Below are positions 9,412 through 23,081 of a stretch of 64,000 nt of DNA, one piece after another. The DNA is from Zasmidium citrigriseum. Lineage: Eukaryota; Ascomycota; Dothideomycetes; Mycosphaerellales; Mycosphaerellaceae. Location: assembly GCA_002786025.1 (NCBI GenBank), contig NHNW01000038.1, positions 186,001 through 250,000 on the forward strand, given 5' to 3'. The notes beneath the pieces were generated by a model. It worked only from the letters and a program-made list of their open reading frames with translations. It ran no database searches and was not told the DNA's origin. Made by a program: the position numbers and the translations under genes. Positions within the stretch are counted from its first letter, which is position 1, and each line of letters opens with the position of its first letter.

Positions 9412-10272
9412 TCATTGCGTCTGCGCTGCATTCGTAGCCGTAGGAGCAGGAGCAGGATCAGGCGTAGAATTGCTCTTACTCGCCGTAGCCGCAGTCCCAG
9501 AACTCTTAATCGGCCTCCCCATCAGCACCATAGTCGCAAAACCCCCCTTCTTCCCTTTAAACCCCTCCAACTCCCTCGCTCCCTCCACACTCCCCACAAC
9601 ATCCTCAATCCTCTCAAGCACACTCTCACACTCCTCCAAACTCGCCTTCCGTCCCCTCTTCTTACTCGCCAACACAATCTCCACCCTCCGTCCCTCCTCC
9701 AAAAAACCCCTCATCTTCTCCAACCGATGCCCCAAATCATTCCTATCAATCGCCCAATTCAACTCCACAGTCTTCATGCCCATCTCACTCGTCCTCGCAG
9801 CAACTTTCTTCGCCTCCTTCGCGGCCTTGACTTTGCGTTTCTCGGCGTCGTAGGATTCTTTTTTGGAGACGATCTTGCAGACGGGGATGAAGTGGGGGTT
9901 GTCGGGCTCGTCGAGGGTGAGTTGGACGAGACGGTGGGTTTTGGGGTCGATGCTGTTGAGGACGTCGAAGCGCGTGCGTGGGCGGGGGAGTTCGCCGGTT
10001 TCGGGGTCACGGATTTGGCCTGTTTCCGCGTTGACGAGGTAGATTTGGCGGGCTGTGATTTCGTTGTCCCATTTTTGGCTTCGTTGTTCGGGGGCACGGG
10101 TTTTGGCGGGGCGTGAGAGGGACTGAGAGAACGTTCGGAGTTGGGGCGCTGGGTTTCGAACGCGGATTGAGGGCGAGGTTAGAAGGCGTTGAGGCTGAGG
10201 TTTCGATAGCGCCGGGGCGACGAAGACGTGGTAGAGAGCCTGAGCTGTACGCGTGGTGTGTCGGGAGTTCAT
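9412..10272 (-). CDS. mitochondrial translation initiation factor IF-3
   Basis: A 286-residue protein. The N-terminus is rich in R/S/T/Q with few acids (MNSRHTTRTAQALYHVF ... RTFSQSLSRPAK), a mitochondrial presequence ending in a typical RxFSxS block. The bacterial IF3 fold follows. It includes NEITARQIYLVNAETG (IF3-N) and, after the linker, a C-domain with KTVELNWAIDRNDLGHRLEKM, FLEEGRRVEIVLASKKRGRK and a final LMGRP. In mitochondria IF3 keeps the small subunit free and monitors start-codon pairing. The C-terminal ~25 residues are low-complexity (STPDPAPAPTATNA). It belongs to a block of four mitochondrial-translation genes. Confidence 0.85.
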   Translation of the reverse strand: MNSRHTTRTAQALYHVFVAPALSKPQPQRLLTSPSIRVRNPAPQLRTFSQSLSRPAKTRAPEQRSQKWDNEITARQIYLVNAETGQIRDPETGELPRPRTRFDVLNSIDPKTHRLVQLTLDEPDNPHFIPVCKIVSKKESYDAEKRKVKAAKEAKKVAARTSEMGMKTVELNWAIDRNDLGHRLEKMRGFLEEGRRVEIVLASKKRGRKASLEECESVLERIEDVVGSVEGARELEGFKGKKGGFATMVLMGRPIKSSGTAATASKSNSTPDPAPAPTATNAAQTQ

Positions 10273-10455
10273 CTTGATCCTGTCGAAATGTGTTGAGGAT
10301 GTGGGAGAGGTGGAGATGTTCCAATGGCATGGCGTGAGGTCGGGGAAGAGATGCGGAGCTTTCCCTTTTGAGAAGCTTCACGTGCTAGGCCAAAATGAAA
10401 AGCATCTGGAGTATTGACGTTTTGATACAATATATGCAGGTGTGTAATAGTACAA

Positions 10456-11823
10456 CTATCTATACCGCTCCTCCTTGAGCCTCTTGTATGGCAGAGGATC
10501 GATCCTCTTGTTCTTGAACTCGACGTCTCCACCAGTGATGCCAGCACGGCGCATCACGCCAGCAGTACCCTCGTCCCAAATAGTTCTGAAGAGATCAACG
10601 CCGACGGGTTGCGTTTTAAAGTACTGCACAAAGCGCCGCAAGTCAAAATCCTCCCTCTTGCCGTAGTACTGGTGGCTCTTGATAGCCTCCACGTCCAGTT
10701 GCTTCGACGGTAGCGCATCGCCAGATCCTGGAGCCAGCTCTCCGTCTGCCGGCTGTTCAAGAACCCATATGCTCATGCGTTGGTAGGGCAAGCCCTTCTG
10801 AGAGTATGCAGGCAGCCATGGCTGGACGACCTGCTCGTTGCCCAATTTGGCCAACTGAACCCGTGTATTCGTCGGCGAGATGGGAATGTTGCAAGCAAGG
10901 AAATGACATCTTCGGTCGAAGGCATCGCTGGCCACGTTGGGAACGTCTGGGTTGATGACTGCGATGGTGTACAATTTCTCGCCTTTCTGGAATGGTTGAA
11001 TGTTGAGATTGGGCGCTTTCTCAGACACACGGCTGTCCACAAGATCACCATGCTGGACCATGCGAGAAGCCTGACTCCTCTCATTCCTCGTCGGACCCGG
11101 GAAGAAAAGCGTCGTCTCTACCGTAGGATCGATCTTTGCCAGTACGTCAGGCGTGACGTTCATCTGCTCGACACGCTGCATGAGGACAGCACGTTTGTAA
11201 GATCTCCACTTCTTGTCCGCCAAATGTCTGTAAATGGGTTTGCTCATGTCGCCTTAATGTCATGTCAGTCCGCATTCTCGCCATATGACTGCATTTAACA
11301 TACCATGGCCATCTTCAAATTTCTTCTTGATCATCGGATCGTTGATATCCGCCAGAATCTTCAACTCTTCGAGAGTCTGTCGCATGCTTCGCAGCCGATG
11401 GTCCTTCTTTCTCTTCTCGCTCTCCTCAACGACTACTTTATCACTCAACCTTTCGATCCTCTCGCGCTGTACCCTGATTTCTTCCAGCTTCTGATTGCGA
11501 TCCTCCTGGAGGAACTTTCGCGCTTCCTGGAAGCATTGGTAGGGCAATTCGACAAAGGGGATGTTGGGAGAAGTGAGCATCGCTGCACGTCTTCTTCGTG
11601 AGCCGATTGGCATCTTATTTTGTTCTCGCTTGAGCTTTCGTTCCAATCGGGGCGTCACCGCTGTGAACGGATCCAATGGAGGTCGAGTCGATTGCGGTTG
11701 GGCTTCTGTTTCCTGGCGGGCTGCTGTCGTCGATGTGAAGGAGCGGATGGGCAGGGCTATTCTCTCGTGTCGCGTACATCGTAGGGACTGTGCCAATGGC
11801 CGGGCACTCCGTTCGAGCGCCAT
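10456..11823 (-). CDS. mitochondrial large-subunit ribosomal protein mL38 (MRPL35)
   Basis: Two exons, 11304-11823 and 10456-11252, encode 438 residues. The intron 11253-11303 (51 nt, GTATGT..AAG) joins FEDGHG to DMSKPIYRHLADKKW in frame. A basic presequence (MALERSARPLAQSLRCTRHE ... RSFTSTTAARQ) is followed by a helical region (RNQKLEEIRVQRERIERL) and then a PEBP-like domain: LYTIAVINPDVPN, RRCHFLACNIPI and QRMSIWVLEQ. This arrangement is that of fungal Mrpl35/mL38. The frame extends upstream to 11898, but ATG 11823 starts a proper presequence. It is head-to-head with uL4m. Confidence 0.88.
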
Positions 11824-11977
11824 TTTGATTGAATGAGTTGAAGAGTAGATGGCAGCGATGATCTCGTGAGAAGGGAGATGTCCAGCGCGCCAAGCCAACT
11901 TTCTGCGGCGAAAGCTTCACTCCCGAGTCTCCCTCCATCTTCCTCTACATCCAGATCTGTCATCGAACATCACGACA
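11824..11977. promoter_or_regulatory. bidirectional upstream region of mL38 and uL4m
   Basis: Only 154 bp separate the start codons of two proteins of the same ribosomal subunit, so a shared promoter is likely. No individual binding site is asserted. Confidence 0.5.
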
Positions 11978-13000
11978 ATGGCCTCCAAACGAGCGGCAGT
12001 GCCCGCCAAACACCTCTTCAACGGCTTCCGCGCCTACGAGAATCCCACGCGACAATGCATCACGCGATCGATGGCCACCGAAGCACCGCTCCCCAATGCC
12101 ACCCTCTCCAAGGCCTACATCGACGCCAACCTCACCTCAGCCGAGACGGAACCCATCCTCGAAGACAAAGTCTCCATACCACCACCAACGCCCTCAAATA
12201 AAGAAGTCTCAAGACCGGGACCCTACCAACCACCACCAAACCCCTTCCTCCAGACCGTCCAATGCACCCTCTACGACTTTCCTTCCTTCGAACCGGTCTC
12301 CTTCGCCCACTACCCATCAACCCACCTAATGCTCCCTCTCCGAAAAGACCTCCTCCACCGCGCCGTAATCTTCGAAGCCGACGCCGCACGACAGGGGACA
12401 GCATCCACAAAATGGCGCTCCGAAGTCCACGGCTCAAATCGCAAAGTGCGACCCCAAAAAGGCACAGGCTCTGCTCGTCTCGGCGATAAAAAATCCCCCA
12501 TGCTGCGTGGCGGAGGTGTGGCTTTTGGACCCAAGCCGAGAGACTTCAGCACAGATCTGCCGAAGAAAGTTTATGATTTGGCGTGGAGGACGGCGTTGAG
12601 TTATCGATGGAAGATGGGGCAGTTGATTGTTACGGATAGTGAGGTGGATATTGAGGGCGTGCATGAGAATTCTTGGGAGAGGTATATGAGGGATGTGCTG
12701 GCGTGGAATCAGATGGGGAAGGCTGGGGGGAGGACGCTTTTTGTTTCGGAGGAGAGGAGAGAGGCTTTGTTTGGGGCTCTTGAGGGGGAGGGGATGGAGA
12801 GGCATGCGCGTGCGAGGACGGTGGAGGAGATGAGTGTGAAGGATCTGTTGTTGGATGGACGGGTTGTGGTGGAGAGGACGGCGTTGGAGAATATGTTGGA
12901 GGGCCACGAGACTGATCTTAGTCCGCGGCAGAAGTTTGGGGCTTGGGAGAGGTTGATGATGCCTGAAATCAGTGAAAGCGAGGTGGAGACGCAGGCATGA
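11978..13000 (+). CDS. mitochondrial large-subunit ribosomal protein uL4m
   Basis: A 340-residue single-exon protein. The presequence-like N-terminus (MASKRAAVPAKHLFNGFR ... CITRSMATEAP) precedes the ribosomal L4/L1e domain. The universal L4 loop is present as KWRSEVHGSNRKVRPQKGTG followed by SARLGDKKSPMLRGGGVAFGPKPRDF. Then come LPKKVYDLAWRTALSYRW and the strand QLIVTDSEVDIEG. Homologues are yeast Yml6 and Neurospora mitochondrial L4. It is divergent from mL38 (154 bp) and converges with the tRNA synthetase downstream. Confidence 0.9.
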   Translation: MASKRAAVPAKHLFNGFRAYENPTRQCITRSMATEAPLPNATLSKAYIDANLTSAETEPILEDKVSIPPPTPSNKEVSRPGPYQPPPNPFLQTVQCTLYDFPSFEPVSFAHYPSTHLMLPLRKDLLHRAVIFEADAARQGTASTKWRSEVHGSNRKVRPQKGTGSARLGDKKSPMLRGGGVAFGPKPRDFSTDLPKKVYDLAWRTALSYRWKMGQLIVTDSEVDIEGVHENSWERYMRDVLAWNQMGKAGGRTLFVSEERREALFGALEGEGMERHARARTVEEMSVKDLLLDGRVVVERTALENMLEGHETDLSPRQKFGAWERLMMPEISESEVETQA

Positions 13001-13072
13001 TGCTGATGATAATTGTGTTCTTTTGTACAGTATTATACAATCTAGCAACTCCGCAAAAAGGAGCATATCAAA

Positions 13073-15265
<2,193 letters not shown>

Positions 15266-15468
15266 TCAGCCACTCGGAAGTGAGGTCCGAGATGGCGAAG
15301 AAGCTTCTCTACCTCAGTACAAACTTCTCTTCCTACATCAACCTCTGTGACTCTTACACCGCTCCTATAAACCGCCGTCGACTACCTTTGCGTGTGCGAC
15401 TGTATATAAGAAAATAACAACAGAAAAGCCAACAAAGAGCAAGAAAAAGACGGCAGAGCAACACAAGG

Positions 15469-16890
15469 ATGAGCGGCGTAGAAGAGCAGGACCTCTACGG
15501 TAAATACATCCATCTTTTGATAAACGCGGAATGTTGGACTAAGAATCATAGAGGTCCTACAGATCTCGCGGACGGCGACCAAGGCTGAAGTGAAGAAGGC
15601 ATATCACAAGGTACATGAATCTGCATCCTCAAACCTCACTCTTCCGGATCTAACACAGCTCCGCAGGCAGCTCTCAGCTCCCACCCAGACAAAGTCCCCG
15701 AAGAAGAGCGCGAAGAAGCCGACGTAAAATTCAAACTCGTATCCCAAGCCTACGAAATCCTCATCGACGACGACAAACGCTCCCTCTACGACCAACATGG
15801 CATGGCCGCCTTCGAGAAAGGCGGCGCAAACGGCTTCTCCGGCGCCGGACCTGACCTCGACGATATCCTGGCGCAGATGTTCGGCGGCGGAATGGGCATG
15901 GGTGGTGATCCCTTCGGTATGGGAGGTGGCATGCCCGGAGCGGGCAGAAAGAGAGGCAAGGGCAGGAATGAGATGCAAGAGTATCAGGTGACGCTGGAGG
16001 AGCTGTACAAGGGCAAGACGACCAAGTTTGCGAGCACCAAGAGTGTGATTTGCACGAACTGTGATGGGTCTGGTGGGAAGAATGAGAAGGTCAAGGCGAA
16101 GACTTGCGATACGTGTAAGGGACGGGGCGTTCAGACGAAGCTGCAACCTGTGGGACCGGGCATGGTGACGCAGGCGACGGTGCCGTGCAGTACGTGTGCT
16201 GGTCGTGGAAGTTTCTATGCGGATAAGGACAAGTGCAAGAAGTGCAAGGGAGAGCGGACGATCAAGCAGAAGAAGATTTTGGAGCTTTATGTTCCGAGAG
16301 GTTCGAGAGAAGGAGAGCATATCGTGCTGGCTGGTGAGGCGGATCAGAGTCCAGATGATGTGGAGCCGGGAGACATCATCTTCGAGTTGGAGGAGGTACC
16401 GCACGATGTCTTCAACCGCGCTGGTGCTGATCTGCACGCCGAGCTTGAGATCAGCTTGGTGGAAGCGCTGACGGGATTCAACCGGGTGGTCTTGACGCAT
16501 CTCGACGGCCGTGGCATCCAACTCAACGTTCAACAGCCAGAAGGCAAGGTTCTCCGACCTGACGAGATCCTCAAGATCGAGGGCGAGGGTATGCCACACA
16601 AGCGTTCAGATGCCAAGGGCGATCTCTACCTGTCCGTCAAGGTCAACTTCCCCGAAGATGGCTGGCTACAAAACCAGAAACAGGTCGACGCTGTCAAGGC
16701 CGTTCTCCCTCCTGCGGAAGAGATCAAGTACAAGCCCGGCGAGACACCAGAGACGATCGACGAGGTGGAGTTTGAAGTCGTGGACAGCCTGGATGGCTTC
16801 GGTGCTGGATCTGATGACCCACGGGCAGCCGGCGCGGAGTGGGAGGATGAAGAGGATGGTCCAGCTGGAGCACAGTGCGCGCAACAGTAG
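15469..16890 (+). CDS. class A DnaJ/Hsp40 co-chaperone, Xdj1/Ydj1 type
   Basis: Three exons (15469-15499, 15552-15610, 15667-16890) encode 437 residues. The introns are 52 and 56 nt. The J domain starts MSGVEEQDLYEVLQISR, with KAYHKAALSSHPDKVPEEE carrying the HPD tripeptide. A G/F-rich linker follows (GGGMGMGGDPFGMGGG). Then comes the zinc region with four CxxCxGxG-type repeats: CTNCDGSG, CDTCKGRG, CSTCAGRG and CKKCKGER. The substrate-binding C-domain ends in CAQQ, a CaaX-like farnesylation box comparable to Ydj1. HGMAAFEKG and DLDDILAQMFG resemble the filamentous-fungal Xdj1 lineage more than Mas5. It stimulates Hsp70 and helps deliver mitochondrial precursors. Confidence 0.88.
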
Positions 16891-17495
16891 ACGAGGAACT
16901 GCAAAAGATACAAGATCAGGGGGTTGCTTTTGATTGTTTGAATGCGTGCATAGCGACGGCGTTCTTACAGGATAGGGGAGGTGATGTGATGACCAGAGGA
17001 CTGGGATGATCCACTCCAGCGATATCAGACAGAAGGAGTGGCGTAGATGGGGATGACGATACAAGCTCTCTGCTTTTCTGGCTTCTGAGAGAAATGAAGT
17101 GTACAGTGTAGTTACCTAACGACTTTGATGACGATCGTTCCATTACCACAACCGTATCATCCACCCCGTTCTGTTGTTGCATATTGTGCTGCTGCTCGGT
17201 CGTATGTAGCATAGAAACCTGGTCAGAGCAACTCAGAGACTAAGACTCGGGCGTCCTGAGAGGAATGTTAGTCTACAGCAGACAGCGGTTTGTGGTAGTA
17301 TTAACCTACCAAACCAGTGCGTCTGTCATTTCATGCTCCTCCATCGTAGCATCCTGTTTCGAGGACGAGCGAATGCATTGCCTTTCATGGCAGCCATTGG
17401 ATCTTTTGTACCCTTGTGCCGCAGCCTATCACATGGAGTCGTGGTCTCTGTATGGTGCACCCATTTGTTCGATTTGGCTGTTGTGTTTGCTGACT
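16891..17495. other. intergenic between convergent genes
   Basis: 605 bp of 3' flanks of the DnaJ gene and the 2EXR-like gene. Only scattered short frames; no RNA gene or repeat recognised. Confidence 0.45.
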
Positions 17496-18278
17496 TCAAG
17501 TGTCCGACTTGACCGTATCAAGCACGTCCATGAACTGGCGCAAAAGCTTTCGACTGCGCTCGAGGTCAGATTTGGCCACGTCCTGCAACTCACTCTCTCG
17601 GTCTGGTGAATCTTCGTCCATCATGTCCATTATGCCAAAAGGAAAGGTTCCATTGATAATTTTCTTGTCATCCTTCATCACCTCCTCCATGTCTTCGCGA
17701 GACTCCGCCAGGTTCGAGGGCAGGATATGAAGAACAAGGCGATCATACATCTCGTCGCACTCGTCGAGGAACGAGCACCACTTCACTGTGACTCGCACCC
17801 CGAGTGAGACCTCTGTCCCTGCGAAGACGCTCTGGAACTCGTGGATCCAGCGCGGAAGCCAATCTACGAGATTGTCATCTCTCTCGTCGTGAGTGAACCA
17901 CGATTCAAAGTCGACCTTGACATCCCTCACATACTTAGAGGAGGTCGACAAGAGTTCCGACCAACGCTTCACAGCGGCGACCGACGCATCGACCTCCGCG
18001 CACGTGAGGGACTTCGCGTAATGGAAAAGCACTGGCGTCTCGAAGTTGAAGCGGTTGCTCGAGTAGAACAAAGGAAGTGCTTCTTGCCGTACTTGCTTGC
18101 AGGTGGCTGTGAGAGCTAGAAGGCGGCTGATGAACTCGGGATCGAAATGTGGAACGCTTTGCTTCTCGTCCGGTAGTTGATTGACATGTATTTCAATGTC
18201 GCCCTCGGAGGTCAAAGCATACTCATAGATTCTGTTCCGCAGCTCAGCGGCGAGGTTGTTGAATGGCGAATTATCCAT
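17496..18278 (-). CDS. 2EXR/F-box-like protein
   Basis: A 260-residue protein starting MDNSPFNNLAAELRNRIYEYAL, the LxAELRNRIYE signature of the 2EXR/F-box-like family. LTATCKQVRQEALPLFYSSNRF is typical of the second half of the domain. The C-terminus is acidic and helical (DMMDEDSPDRESELQDVAKSD). ATG 18278 was chosen because the longer frame begins at a GTG (18287). It is the second member of this family in the window but is not a tandem duplicate of the gene at 485-1150. Function unknown beyond a presumed protein-interaction or ubiquitin-adaptor role. Confidence 0.72.
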   Translation of the reverse strand: MDNSPFNNLAAELRNRIYEYALTSEGDIEIHVNQLPDEKQSVPHFDPEFISRLLALTATCKQVRQEALPLFYSSNRFNFETPVLFHYAKSLTCAEVDASVAAVKRWSELLSTSSKYVRDVKVDFESWFTHDERDDNLVDWLPRWIHEFQSVFAGTEVSLGVRVTVKWCSFLDECDEMYDRLVLHILPSNLAESREDMEEVMKDDKKIINGTFPFGIMDMMDEDSPDRESELQDVAKSDLERSRKLLRQFMDVLDTVKSDT

Positions 18279-19098
18279 AGTGGCCACGGATGCGCCTGCT
18301 TCCTCTCACGCGCGATGATGCCGTCCAAGGCTCTTGGCCAAAGTCAAGTCGTGATCCTCGTGGCTGAGTCTGGAAAGGAGTTGGAAGTCGTCGAAGGGTG
18401 TCAGCATCGGACGCAAGCACTGTGTCGAGAATGCAATGCGCGCGTGTGATCGACGCCGCGGTGTCGGTTGTGATTCAATGCCGGATGTTTGAAGCTGCGA
18501 CGGGTGAAGTGCAGGCAGCCAAGCTTTGGCATGTGATGAACAGCTGCAAGCAGCGACCAACCCCGGAAGGAAGGAACGCAATGCAGGGCAGAGAGGGAAG
18601 GAGCGGCGCTTGCCAACGCGAACCGTCCCGAAGAAATGACGTCGGCGCAATGTGAATGAGGAGGAGGTCCTGGCGAGAATGCAACATCCCATGTTCCAAG
18701 ACCAGGGCAGCTCACGAATAAGAAAACGAGGCGTAATCTTCGAGGGGCTGTGTCCAAGTCCGTACTCTGCCGGGTGTTGGAACAAGCTATGCAGCAGGGA
18801 AATTACATAGCAGAGAACTGGAATCATACGTACTCTATATCTACGCTCATCTGCTTCTGCACATAAGACGCTCTGTTAGTGCACCGCTCTTCTTCTGTAG
18901 CACAAAGCTTATCCAGTCGTCGCTCGTCTATCGCAATGCCGTCCGTGAGATGCGCCGCTATGGCCGTCGTCAATGGCCTGCCCATCGGAAGGTCGACCAA
19001 AGATCGCTGTAGTAAGAAACTCGGGTATCAAACGCCTTCCCATGCAGAACTCCGGTGCTGTATGCCCACTTCTGTATTCGTTACTGACGCATGATGCC
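18279..19098. other. intergenic
   Basis: 820 bp upstream of the 2EXR-like gene. Frames up to 173 codons exist on the minus strand (18306-18827) but have no family resemblance and look like compositional noise. Nothing else seen. Confidence 0.4.
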
Positions 19099-20061
19099 TT
19101 AGATCCCCAGACGATGGCGAGATTCTTGCAGAAGAGATAAAAGCCTGGCAAGCAGGCCAGCGAAGCCATCAAACCAGCCGAGAACGAGCAACATCGTCAT
19201 CGGAACCAAGACCGCGAAAAGAATCTTCGGCAGCCAGCTCCAAATCTTCTGTCGATATACCATCCGATCCAGCTCGTGGACGAGCAGGATACACCGATCG
19301 AACAACTGCAGCGACACATTGATGACGTCCTGCTTCTCTTCCACAGTCAAAAGCCACTCAGCATCCGCAAGCCTCGTCTTGAACAGCGCCTTCAACTCTT
19401 CGCCATCCTGTTCGCTGTCGAAGGAAAGAAAGGAGAAGCCGGGGACGTCAAGATCGCTCTTGGGCCGAAGAGCACCAGGTTGCCTCAGCCAGAAGTCAAC
19501 GCCACTGTTCGAAAGCTGTTGCCGGATCCACCTGCCGCCGGAGAAAACTGCCATGTAGAAGACCCAGGCAAAGGCCACGAAGACATGCGGCTTCGTGCGC
19601 ATAAGACGCCGCATGTCCTGAACCCATTTATCGCCAAGAGGAGGTGTATCGTATATGCTCGATCCTGCAACCATACGAAGATGTCTGAGGTCCGCGCCCA
19701 GACGATGCGATCTTGAGAGACCAGTGGGTCGGAGGTTGGATAGCCATTTACGAAGTTCGTATTCATGACCAGAGTATTTGAAGCCTTTGTTTTGAAAGTG
19801 TCTAGCCAAAAGCTCCCATTCAATCTCGAATAGTATGAAGATCCTCGCGAATGGTACGATGCCCTTGCTGTAGAGAAGTGGTGTATCTGCGTGCGGAGGA
19901 AGGGCCAACGGCAGGCGGTCGATCAAAAGGCGATTGAGCTGTGTATGTTGCTTTCTTGTCGCGGCATTGATGCGACCCGGTAGTGACGAGTTCGGTGGTA
20001 TCGTCATGGCAGGAGGTAGTGGCGGGTCGGGAGGAGGAGTTGGAAGAAGTGTCGGCGCCAT
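19099..20061 (-). CDS. haem-oxygenase-like protein, tail-anchored
   Basis: A 320-residue protein. After a proline-rich start, residues ~30-60 read LPGRINAATRKQHTQLNRLL, the entry helix of the haem-oxygenase fold, with His39 in the place of the proximal haem ligand. Further helices contain YSKGIVPFARIFILFEIEWE and HVFVAFAWVFYMAVFSGGRW, corresponding to the distal helix (a Gly-Gly pair is kept). A single hydrophobic segment close to the C-terminus (LFAVLVPMTMLLVLGWF) suggests anchoring in the ER or outer mitochondrial membrane. It could degrade haem, or merely share the fold with a different role; fungi have several divergent members. Confidence 0.75.
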   Translation of the reverse strand: MAPTLLPTPPPDPPLPPAMTIPPNSSLPGRINAATRKQHTQLNRLLIDRLPLALPPHADTPLLYSKGIVPFARIFILFEIEWELLARHFQNKGFKYSGHEYELRKWLSNLRPTGLSRSHRLGADLRHLRMVAGSSIYDTPPLGDKWVQDMRRLMRTKPHVFVAFAWVFYMAVFSGGRWIRQQLSNSGVDFWLRQPGALRPKSDLDVPGFSFLSFDSEQDGEELKALFKTRLADAEWLLTVEEKQDVINVSLQLFDRCILLVHELDRMVYRQKIWSWLPKILFAVLVPMTMLLVLGWFDGFAGLLARLLSLLQESRHRLGI

Positions 20062-20659
20062 CTTTTCAGTCGATGCAAGTGGATATAGGCAATAATGAGA
20101 GGCCGCCGAGTGACAGCCGAGTGGTCGCCTTGAATATCATGTTCTCCGTCCGCTTGACCTCGTTGTGGTGGTACGCCGTAGCTGTGCCGGTGAAGAGTGT
20201 GTCCACGCGATGCATGTTGAATCGTCACAAGACAGCAGACGGGAAAGTTGATTGAAAGACTGCACGCATCACGGATCACGGCTCCAGTGAAACCTTAACG
20301 CCACACGTGCAGGGATGGAGCGGGTCGCGGTTGCCCTGGAGACGCCCGCCCAGCTCCTCTGTCAACTCCAGGTGCGGCCCGAGTGTTTAGACGCTTGGTT
20401 CTCCAACCGTCCGAGCCAGCGACTTCAGCTTCAATCGCAACCACACACGCTCGTTATCCACCAGTACACTCTCCAAGCACCTTCTATACGGCCTGGGTGT
20501 GGCGGCCGCACCTACCGCAGTCGCAGTCGCAAACGAAAGCACCGCCGCGCTCGCCATCGCAGCTCCCGCCGGAGCGCCGCATTCCTCGCCTGAACACCCC
20601 ACATTATTGATGGTCTTCCGATTCGCATAACTCGCTGCTGGCAGCCGGACACGACCACC
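20062..20659. other. divergent upstream region
   Basis: 598 bp between the haem-oxygenase-like gene and ASE1. It is GC-rich, with no recognised RNA gene or repeat. Confidence 0.45.
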
Positions 20660-23081
20660 ATGGACACCTCATACCTGTCGCAGCAGGTCACCACTATCAT
20701 TGAGCGCCTGCATGGCTTCTTCGACGAGATTGGCGTCCCCAGCCATGAGCGCGACTCTCGGGAGTCAGAGGTACGCCCTTGACATGCTCCAGACGGTACA
20801 GCGCTAATCGCAGCAACAGCTCTTCTCCGCCCTCTCAGAAACTCTCCACAATCAACTCAACCTCGTCGCCAAGGAGAAACATGACCTTACCGAGGAAGCG
20901 AAGCGCCTCATCAAGACCATCCGCCAGATGGAGCGATCATTAGACGATACCCGCCCAAAGGACGAGTACGAAGCCGAGAAGGATGGCCTGAAGATTACGT
21001 TTCCGCTCATGAACTGCATACAACGCCTGAAGGAGAAACACCATACCATCTCGAAGCTGCATCGCGAACGCTATGAACAGGTCAAGAAGCTAGTCGAGGC
21101 GCTGGAATCCTATGCATCCCACCTCGAGCCTTCCTTCCTGAAGATTAAGCTTCCACCCACAAATGGAGAAATCTCTCCGACTTTCGACCTGTCACCCACA
21201 TATGTCAACAAACTCGACAGCGAGTTCACGAGAATATACGACGAATACAACAAGCGCGTCGCGACCGTCGCACAATGCGCCGAAGACATCATCAACCTCT
21301 GGTCCGAGCTTGGTACTCCGCAGGCACAGATTGATAGCCAGATCGTGCAATTCGCGCGCGACGCCCCAGAACAATTGGGTTTGCATCAGGAGGATCTCAA
21401 GCGGCTGGCTTCCCGACGCGATAAGCTCGTGAACGAGAAGCAACAGCGCGAGAGAAGACTGAAGGAGTTGCGCGCGACTGTCGAGGGACTCTGGGACCGC
21501 TTGGGTGTTGATGAGAGTGAGCGCAAGCAGTTCCTGGCCCAGAACCGTGGCTGTGGCGTCAAGCAGATCAACGAATTCGAGGATGAACTGGCGCGACTGA
21601 ACGAGCTGAAGCGGCAGAACCTACACGTCTTCGTTGAGGACTGTAGATTCAAGCTTCAAGAACTATGGGACAGCCTCTACTTCTCAGAAGAGGAGATGCT
21701 CGACTTCACCCCAGCCTTTTCGGACACCTACTCAGACGCCCTTTTGTCAGCACATGAGCGAGAGATTGAGCGTCTGGAAGCTCTCAAGGAACAGCGTGCT
21801 CCCATCCTGGCCGTCGTTGATAGACACCGAAGCCTCATCAAGGACCGGGAGGATCTAGAGAAGAGCAGCCAAGATGCATCTCGACTGATGTCCAAAGGCG
21901 CCAAAGGCGAGAAGCGCGACCCTGGCAAACTGCTTCGTGAAGAGAAGATGCGTAAGCGAATCACCAAGGAGCTACCAAAGATCGAGGCAGATTTACGCAA
22001 GACGCTTGAGAACTGGGAAGAGGAGTATGGGCGCCCATTCCTCGTCCATGGCCAGCGCTACCTGGACGAGCTGGAATCTATCCAAGCTAGAGCACCGCCA
22101 CCACGAAGCAAGACACCCAACGCACTGTCTGGTACGAGAGATGCGCCAAAGAGTGCAGGCCGTTCGACAGGAGCACCGCAATCACAAAGCAGAGCCGGCA
22201 CCATGCGCGGTGCACCACCACCTCGGAGTAAGACGCCGACCGCTACACTCGGACGCAGCCAAATGGGCATGTCGACTTCAGCCTTGGGTGCATCCACTCT
22301 CGGCTCTTCCATGGCTGCAAGCACATCCGCAGCAAAGACCAGCCCGTCGAAGATTCCAGGAGCGTCAAGACTGCCTATGAGCGCTCTACGCGATGGAAAC
22401 AACTCGCCAGAGCGACGAGCAAGAAGCAAGACCGCACCGAGCCAGGAAGATCTCAACGCCACCGTTCGAGGCAACATGGGCCCTCCACGAGCGCCGCCAC
22501 CAAAGATGAAGGACATCTTCATCCCTCCAACTCCAACTCCTACTGGCAACAAAGAGAACAGCTTCGAGCTGGAGCGTCCTGGTAGTGTGCTTCGACATGT
22601 CGAGCCTGAGGATCCATACCAGGATGACAACAGCCGGTACCGTAACAATCAGTACTCCAGCATGCACTCCTCGACGAGCCATTCCTCCACGATGTCACGC
22701 CACCAACACACTCGATCCGTCGATTCCTTTGCATCAAACTCAACACGACCGATGAGCCGATCAGAGTACCCAGTGGCTCCCCCGTTCTCACGACAGACGA
22801 GCAACACTTCTTCCGTTATGAGTGGTTCAGCTGCTAGCGGTAGTGAGAATTGGGAAACCTACACCGATGCCTCTGACGTGGAAGACGTAGACGCGACTGA
22901 CGCCTACTACGCCAAGGTCAAGGCTCAACAAATGCGCTTTGCTCAGAAGCGACCGGCCACAGCAGGCGTCCAGATGGGTGCCGTGAAGCGTGTGCGTGAG
23001 CAGCCAATTGTCGAGGAAGGCATCGTGGACGGCAGCGAGGCCGGCTGGACTGATGATGGCGAAGTGGGAGAGACGTATTGA
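20660..23081 (+). CDS. ASE1: microtubule bundler Ase1 (MAP65/PRC1 family)
   Basis: Two exons. Exon 1 (20660-20770) begins MDTSYLSQQVTTIIERLHGF; exon 2 starts at 20814 or 20820 because two CAG acceptors lie 6 nt apart, giving 792 or 790 residues. The product is a long coiled coil and spectrin-like rod (NQLNLVAKEKHDLTEEAKRL, DRLGVDESERKQF, VEDCRFKLQELWDSLYFS), the MAP65/Ase1/PRC1 architecture. The C-terminal third is disordered and basic. It has repeated PPPRSKTP motifs that could be Cdk sites; Ase1 orthologues are Cdk-regulated. It cross-links antiparallel microtubules in the anaphase midzone. MIS12 lies 1.1 kb downstream. Confidence 0.9.

Noticed and set aside
9175..10116. Long + frame of 313 codons across the P450 3' end
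   Set aside because: It is antisense to the mtIF3 gene and in a shifted frame of the P450; Arg/Ser/Pro-rich low-complexity shadow.
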